Positions 58,936 through 64,000 of a stretch of DNA of 64,000 nt are shown here, piece after piece (within the stretch, counting starts at the first letter, position 1; every line of letters starts with the position of its first letter). This DNA comes from Endocalyx cinctus (lineage: Eukaryota > Ascomycota > Sordariomycetes > Amphisphaeriales > Apiosporaceae), in assembly GCA_001600455.1 (NCBI GenBank), contig BCKC01000010.1, positions 564,144 through 628,143 on the forward strand, in the 5' to 3' direction. The position numbers and the translations under genes are program-made. The notes below the pieces were generated by a model. The model ran no database searches and was not told the origin of the DNA. It saw only the letters and a program-made list of their open reading frames with translations.

Positions 58936-60335
58936 AGCTACGATCTATATTCATAAGGGTAAGGGCCTCGCTATCAATTTTCCAATATAGAATCAAGTAA
59001 TCATAATCACATAACACAAGTTCTTCTCACTAAAGATAACGATAATAAACTGTAATCAATTAAAAGAGACTGATTGCATCGATAAACCACTATTCTAATC
59101 ACCGGGGTTTTTCTCAGTAGTTTTCTCATACGCACTGTACCTTCAAGATATTTAATTAATAGCGGAAATAGTGAAAATATATTTGCGTCGGACAAACCTA
59201 TATATTGGTTGTCTTTACGGTATATCAATGGACGGCTGTAGGAGGCAATAAATAACAGCCCTATTCAGCTTAAACTGGTTGAATTTAGTTGGCGCTGATT
59301 GGAAGTAGCAAATAGACATTCTGGGGTGGTATGAATACTGCTCTGTTGTCTCATATCCGTAAAAGTTTCCTAATTCTAGTGGAGGTTGAAGATGAGCGGC
59401 AACGGCTCGACCGAGAGGCCATGATCTATGATAATGATCTACGAGGTCCCCACCTTCTCCATTAAGAATGTGGTGACCTGGCGACGACCGAATTTTCGTG
59501 CAAGGTAAAAACTCCGGTGCTCTCAAGAAGATGAACGTGGTCAGTTTTTGGGTAGTTGAGGTGCAATCAGACAAATTGTCATACGCCTCAAGTCTATCTC
59601 TGCACGTGGGAAAGTAATATGAAAAGTAGATGTTGGACCTTTGACTGAATCTGGGGCGGATTACATCATATAGTAATTTGGTTGGAAAATCATGTTAACT
59701 AGGTGACTAGCAGAATATATAAAAATGGACTTGTTGAATCGTGATAGTTCTTGTTCAACATAAAGGCCGATGACAAAGAGTATATTTATTGAAATATCTC
59801 ATTTATATTCCAAAGCAATGTAACTTGGGCTTGGGAATCTTGGGTTTTATGTGGGGCAAGGGTCGTAATACAACATCCCTCTACCGCACTGGAAATTTCC
59901 TTTAAACAGACACAGATAAAATAAATCCTCTAATGACATCAAAGAGCAGCTGATTTTCTTTTTCCGTCTATCTATTAGTTACCTAGAATAGTTTTTACTC
60001 TGTGCAATATAAGACGACTTGTGATTAGCATGGGAGTCAAATGTATTCACAGCAAGACTTGGTGAGTGACAAGAGTTGGGCTCTAGTCACACAGTCTAGG
60101 ATTTACTCATTGTGAGTACATGTTAAACATAGTGGTATACCAATAATAGTTCATAATGAACTTGAATTTAAATGTCGAACTTTTTTATTTATACTTTTAT
60201 TTATTTTCTACTCTTTATGGAACTTTTACGTCCACGCTACGTCTATTGATATAATATAAAAGCCCTTCTTGTTAACTTGTCCCACGCTTACAACAAACCG
60301 AGAATCTCATTCAAGCAATTCAAGATAAATAAATA
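58936..60335. other. Gene-free spacer
   Basis: About 1.4 kb. A minus-strand open frame at 59215-59574 has no ATG at its start and is not accepted as a gene. Upstream of the next gene, a TATAAAAG word lies at 60255-60262, about 75 nt before its ATG. Confidence 0.45.
60255..60262 (+). promoter_or_regulatory. Candidate TATA box for the 60.3-kb hypothetical gene
   Basis: TATAAAAG, about 75 nt upstream of the ATG at 60336, followed by a C/A-rich leader. Confidence 0.4.
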
Positions 60336-61067
60336 ATGGATAGAGCATCTAAACATAAATTAGCAACGATCGCCCACGATCTTGCTTTGGTACAGGGCGT
60401 CTTCCGTGCCGGTAACCATAACAATATCACCCGCCACAGCAACACCGCCACCGTTGCCGATGACGATAGTGATGACTCATCAGATTTGACGTTCGAGGAT
60501 GCCATACACCGCCTTAGCGCCGGAGGTGTGCCCTTATTGCGACGCGAAGACGCCATGTCAGGGCTATCCGTGCTCGATTCTCGTACACGCTCACCCCGCC
60601 CTCATGACAGCGTTAGCGAAGGGGTCCAGTCGCCATATTATTCCGCCCGTGGTAGTGAGAAGGGGGGAATGAGCGACAAGAGTAGGAGAAATAAAAGCCC
60701 TGAAGAGATGTATCCTTATGAAGAGGACTTGGAGCTTCGAATCTTGAGGGCTGTCGACGTGAGACTAGAAGCAGAGCGTGAGCTCATGGTGAGTTGTATC
60801 GTGGACAAGTTGCTGCCTCAACTCGAAACAGTTGCGGCTGAGGCAGCGGCTGAGGCAATAAGGAATGTGGTTCTTGAGGAACAAAAGAAAATTGATCCTC
60901 CGGCTGCTGTGGCGGCTGCTACCGGAGCTAGTACTTTGTCAGATAAGGATATAGAGGAGTTGTTGAGGGAGGGCGAGACAGTCAGAAAATTGAGGGAAGC
61001 ACTCAAACATTATACATCTGAGGAGGAAGACACGGATGGCGAGTTCGATGATTGGGAACGGCTTTGA
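60336..61067 (+). CDS. Hypothetical protein with acidic and helical C-terminus, 243 residues
   Basis: A single exon from ATG 60336 to stop 61067. The N-terminal part is polar with an acidic Ser/Asp stretch (DDDSDDSSDLTFEDAIHRLSAGGVPLLRRED). A Ser/Arg/Pro middle region follows, and then a helical section from about residue 125 (YEEDLELRILRAVDVRLEAERELMVSCIVDKLLPQLETVAAEAAAEAI) likely to form a coiled coil. The end is strongly acidic (SEEEDTDGEFDDWERL). No catalytic or known domain is recognised. It probably takes part in protein-protein contacts. TATA box and leader support expression. Confidence 0.6.
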   Translation: MDRASKHKLATIAHDLALVQGVFRAGNHNNITRHSNTATVADDDSDDSSDLTFEDAIHRLSAGGVPLLRREDAMSGLSVLDSRTRSPRPHDSVSEGVQSPYYSARGSEKGGMSDKSRRNKSPEEMYPYEEDLELRILRAVDVRLEAERELMVSCIVDKLLPQLETVAAEAAAEAIRNVVLEEQKKIDPPAAVAAATGASTLSDKDIEELLREGETVRKLREALKHYTSEEEDTDGEFDDWERL

Positions 61068-61939
61068 AAGCATCGAGCTATAGTTGGTAAGAGTGAGGGG
61101 GTAGAGAAGGGAAAACACGCTTTGAAAATTGGTAGGCATACGTGCTCCTACATGAAGACTGTAATTAAAATTGACGTTCTGGTCGACCACATAGCGTCAA
61201 ACGTGTAGCTACTAAATACAAAGACAAACAAAGTCATGAAAGTACCTACCCAAGACACTATCAAGGTAACTGGTGTTTTTTTTTATTTTTTTATTTTTTT
61301 TTTTTTTTACACACATCTATTTTAAAACACTTCTGCAGCACCTCAGTACCAATCAGTACCAAATATTTCTCCTTTGCCAAAGAAAGTTGGCCCATTATAA
61401 TCAAACAAAGTTTCTCTCATCGCAAGCTCATTGTATTGCCAGATAAATAAAAGGACGATTCCTTGACGTCAAGCTTCCTTGTAAGTATTGAGGAGAAAGA
61501 GTTGCATTATAACACAATGGCCACTTTGTTTTCTTAGTTCTCGTGCACATTTACAAATACTCGATAATTTTCCCCGACCATTCTGATTTTCTCTCGTCAT
61601 CATCACATAGCAACACGACTAACCTAGTAGGACTGGCATCCTAAGCAAACGTCAGCTTTTTCCGCACAGTATTTCTTGAGTCAATCGTCAGCGCTCTATC
61701 TCACTCTTTCCCTTCTCTTACGACATACGCACACGACCTTTTCCTCGCCGTTGCTCTATTCTAGAAACAGAGTTGGCTCTTTAGAACGGTGCTCTTATCT
61801 TAAGACCGAACAAAGACGTAAGAAATAGAAGAAAGAAAAGCTGGACAAATAGCTCCGATTGACGAAATCAACATCAAAAGACCTCATTTCGCCCTGTGAA
61901 TTGAAAACAAGGAAAAGAAGAAGAAAAAAAAAAAGCATC
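61068..61939. other. Spacer / leader region
   Basis: Includes T-runs near 61274-61309 and the pyrimidine-rich upstream region of the next gene. No gene is supported. Confidence 0.45.
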
Positions 61940-62530
61940 ATGTCTCCCTCACCCAATCTTTCTATCCGTATCCCCGCCCGTCGCGGTAGCCCAACTTCCT
62001 CCGTTATTATCCCTTCAGTTTCGGAAAGCAACAAGAACAAGAGCGAACTACAGATGCGTTACGAAAACATTAAGAAAAAGCTTACTTCCACCGGTTCGAG
62101 TGAGAAGAAAGACGCTATCAGCTCTATTAAACAAGAAGAAGAAGACAACCACTCGATCTATTCTCCCGACCCCGACATGGATGAACCCGCGACTGGTCCC
62201 CTCCAGGGTGATTCAAGCCCTGACTCGTACGCGGAGATCGCTTCCCAAAACCCATGGTCCGATGATGATGATGAAGAAGGAGAGGAAAAAGGACAGCGGG
62301 AAGAAGCCGTCGTGGACGGTTCGGTCGTGTGTCAGACGCTCGTCGTGCCTGCCCAACCGTTCAAGGAAACGGAGGAAGAAATGGAGACGAGATTGGCGCG
62401 GGAGCTCGAGGTTAAGCACAGCGAGATCAAAGCGCAAGAAAAGAAAGCTCTCGAACACCTGCGTTCGTTGGCGATAGCTATGAGTCCTGACTTAGGAAAG
62501 ATGGAGGGAGATGATGCCAAAGAAAAATAG
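61940..62530 (+). CDS. Hypothetical acidic, coiled-coil-containing protein, 196 residues
   Basis: ATG 61940 follows an A-rich leader; the open frame extends a little further upstream but has no ATG. The N-terminus is basic (LSIRIPARRGSPTSSVIIP). Then come SENKN-type polar sequence, a KQEEEDNHSIYSPDPDMDE segment, an acidic run (SDDDDEEGEEKGQREE) and a helical end (PFKETEEEMETRLARELEVKHSEIKAQEKKALEHLRSLAIAMSP) likely to form a coiled coil. No known domain is identified. It is similar in style to the 60.3-kb gene (acidic plus coiled coil), but no convincing sequence match was seen by eye. Confidence 0.6.
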   Translation: MSPSPNLSIRIPARRGSPTSSVIIPSVSESNKNKSELQMRYENIKKKLTSTGSSEKKDAISSIKQEEEDNHSIYSPDPDMDEPATGPLQGDSSPDSYAEIASQNPWSDDDDEEGEEKGQREEAVVDGSVVCQTLVVPAQPFKETEEEMETRLARELEVKHSEIKAQEKKALEHLRSLAIAMSPDLGKMEGDDAKEK

Positions 62531-63090
62531 AGGATTCATTTGCTCGGAGTGGATCGCTCGTGGCAAGATAGAAGAATGAAAAAAAAAGGCAAGGGTAAAA
62601 GATATGGAAAATACTTTTGATGATGATTATAATACTTGAGGCGTCTTGAAGATGCCAAATTATTAGGTCACTGTATCACTTGTCAACCGGTGCTTTGTAG
62701 TTCTATATTCCTGTTTCAAATAATATTCCCTTGTATAAACGTGTTTTGTTGATACATCTAATATGTATATGAATCATACTTTAATGTTATAAAGACTTGA
62801 AAATATCATAATCATGTTTTTTTTTTCCCCTTAAACTTTTATCACGTAGACATCACCCGCCACGGAGTAGCAATGTGCCTCTGAAAATATCATCATCACC
62901 ACTAATTACCACCAGTCTGCCACAGTATATAGTTATTGTACAAGGATAATCATATTTCAACGAAATAAGTAAGTAAAACTAAGCCTTACGTTAATAAGAG
63001 ATAATTTTATTATACAAATAGAGAACCAACTGCTGCGCAGCTCCTTGAGGGGAGCCTTTTGTTAGAAAATAAATATGCATTATACTAGCT

Positions 63091-63276
63091 TCTGGCCAAT
63101 TATCCTACTAGGTCACCAGCATACATTACTGATACTAGTAATAGTATCTCTGAAAATTATGTCTGCTAGCCCAGTATCTGATCGACTGACTAGTTATTAC
63201 CAGCTCCGATGCCAGGTCTTGGCCAGCTATTGTACCAAGTCACCAGTATAAATCGCTAATACCAGTACCGTTTCTA
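63091..63276. repeat. Diverged direct repeat pair of about 60 bp
   Basis: Copies at about 63091-63151 and 63217-63276 share TGGCCA..TAT..TAC.A.GTCACCAG.ATA.AT..CT.ATAC.AGTA. Most differences are transitions (C/T and G/A), as expected from RIP or methylation-linked decay of duplicated DNA. Confidence 0.6.
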
Positions 63277-63368
63277 TATAAACTATCTATACTCTATATG
63301 AAGGAAGCTGTCCTCACGGATAATTCTCGACATTATTCCTCCTGTACGAGTGTGAGGAAATGGGATGC

Positions 63369-63534
63369 GTTAGAATGTAGGGTCGTAATAAGATAACCAG
63401 GGTGTAATGGCACACACGATATATCAAGGCAAGGCTCGAAGTAATCAGTATATTTATTGAAGATTCTAAAGTTGAAGAAGAAAGGAAAGTAACTATACCA
63501 TGCCGTGACAGTATCGATAATAACTTGTCCAACT
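63369..63534 (-). mobile_element. Possible solo LTR or LTR remnant
   Basis: A 166-bp block on the minus strand starts AGTTGGACAAG and ends TTCTAACG, close to TG...CA-type retrotransposon termini with the outermost bases changed. It includes a CAATAAATATACTG word that could be a polyadenylation or promoter signal. Flanking higher-GC sequence (63540-63850) may be internal element sequence. No protein domain is preserved, and no target-site duplication was established. Confidence 0.3.
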
Positions 63535-64000
63535 TCGCTCGAGAGCTGACCTCCGAATTCTCCCTTCGGTCCGGGGCTTAGTCGACTTCGGGCTACGCCT
63601 ATAACCAAAAACCGCGCTTACTATTCCGTCGTCTGTCATAACGTTCCTACGCCGCTAATTCGCTATTTCGCTATACCCCCTCTCCGTAACCGTCCCCAAG
63701 TGCCCCGTCCCGTCTTCCAGCTGTCTGATACGGCCCTCCTATCTATGTCGATCCATTTCCCCGCGATACCTACATCTTTATCTCTTAGCCTCACATCTAC
63801 GCCCGCACCCGCGTCTGTCACTGCCTTTCATCTTAATCCAAACGAACCAGGGAGGCATATTTATCTCAAAGTGTACATGTGTATTTTATAGATAACTTAT
63901 CTTCTATCTTATCCTTTTCTTCCACGCAAACAATTATAATTGCAATCATAGATGCAAATATAGATATATATAATACAAATATTCGGCTCAAAAACTCCAG

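Larger units (their letters stand above)
62531..64000. other. Right-edge region with degenerate repeats
   Basis: No intact gene. Diverged direct repeats (63091-63151 and 63217-63276) and a possible LTR remnant (63369-63534) are followed by a GC-rich block of about 300 bp with only short frames. The pattern fits old transposable-element sequence. Confidence 0.5.

Noticed and set aside
59215..59574. 119-codon minus-strand open frame
   Set aside because: Begins with TTG rather than ATG and shows no recognised domain; could be a gene relic but evidence is too weak.
1..64000. CRISPR arrays or prokaryotic operons
   Set aside because: No regularly spaced repeats; all confident genes have eukaryotic structure with introns or fungal leaders.

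Overview
The window looks like nuclear DNA of a filamentous ascomycete (Pezizomycotina, probably Sordariomycetes). Genes are spliced by short introns of about 45-145 nt with GTAAGT/GTGAGT-type donors. Coding exons are GC-rich and the long spacers between them are AT-rich and full of homopolymers. The gene content (cellobiose dehydrogenase, M13 peptidase, a fungal rhodopsin-domain membrane protein, several major facilitator transporters, an Mcp1-family mitochondrial protein) fits such a fungus. No prokaryotic organisation, virus or CRISPR array is visible. Exon structures below were worked out by hand from splice signals and reading phase.

Left part, 1-24 kb: a very long Pro/Gln-rich disordered protein (2049-7173), a three-exon membrane fatty-acid desaturase (9078-10675), a seven-exon M13 zinc metallopeptidase (13165-15745), an alpha/beta hydrolase (15979-16889, minus), a seven-exon MFS transporter (18257-20342, minus), an Mcp1-like mitochondrial membrane protein (21955-23036, minus) and a small ZNF804/GPATCH8-type zinc-finger protein (23429-24058).

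Middle, 25-43 kb: a large uncharacterised fungal gene that appears broken by a nonsense codon and a frameshift (25560-27922, minus), a tRNA-Lys(CUU) gene with an intron (29713-29799), a single-pass membrane protein, and a metabolic neighbourhood. The last holds an MFS sugar permease, a GRE2/dihydroflavonol-reductase-like SDR, a divergently transcribed salicylate-hydroxylase-like FAD monooxygenase, a rhodopsin-domain seven-helix protein and a YjlB-type cupin. The SDR and the monooxygenase share a 655-bp intergenic promoter region. Together these genes could take up and oxidise or reduce a plant-derived carbon source, but that is inference.

Right part, 43-64 kb: gene-poor. It holds two tiny Cys-rich ORFs, a secreted six-cysteine protein (46535-47005), an aldo-keto reductase (47751-48704, minus), an intronless cellobiose dehydrogenase with cytochrome and GMC domains (53463-55892, minus) and three small charged hypothetical proteins (58.4, 60.3 and 61.9 kb). 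Long AT-rich spacers carry simple repeats, a decayed coding island (about 52.63-52.84 kb), a tRNA-like fragment, and probable RIP-like repeat and LTR remnants near the right edge. No single striking new system is evident. The most informative oddities are the lesioned gene at 25.6-27.9 kb, the tiny Cys-rich pair, the palindromic and stem-loop sequences, and the orphan coding island.
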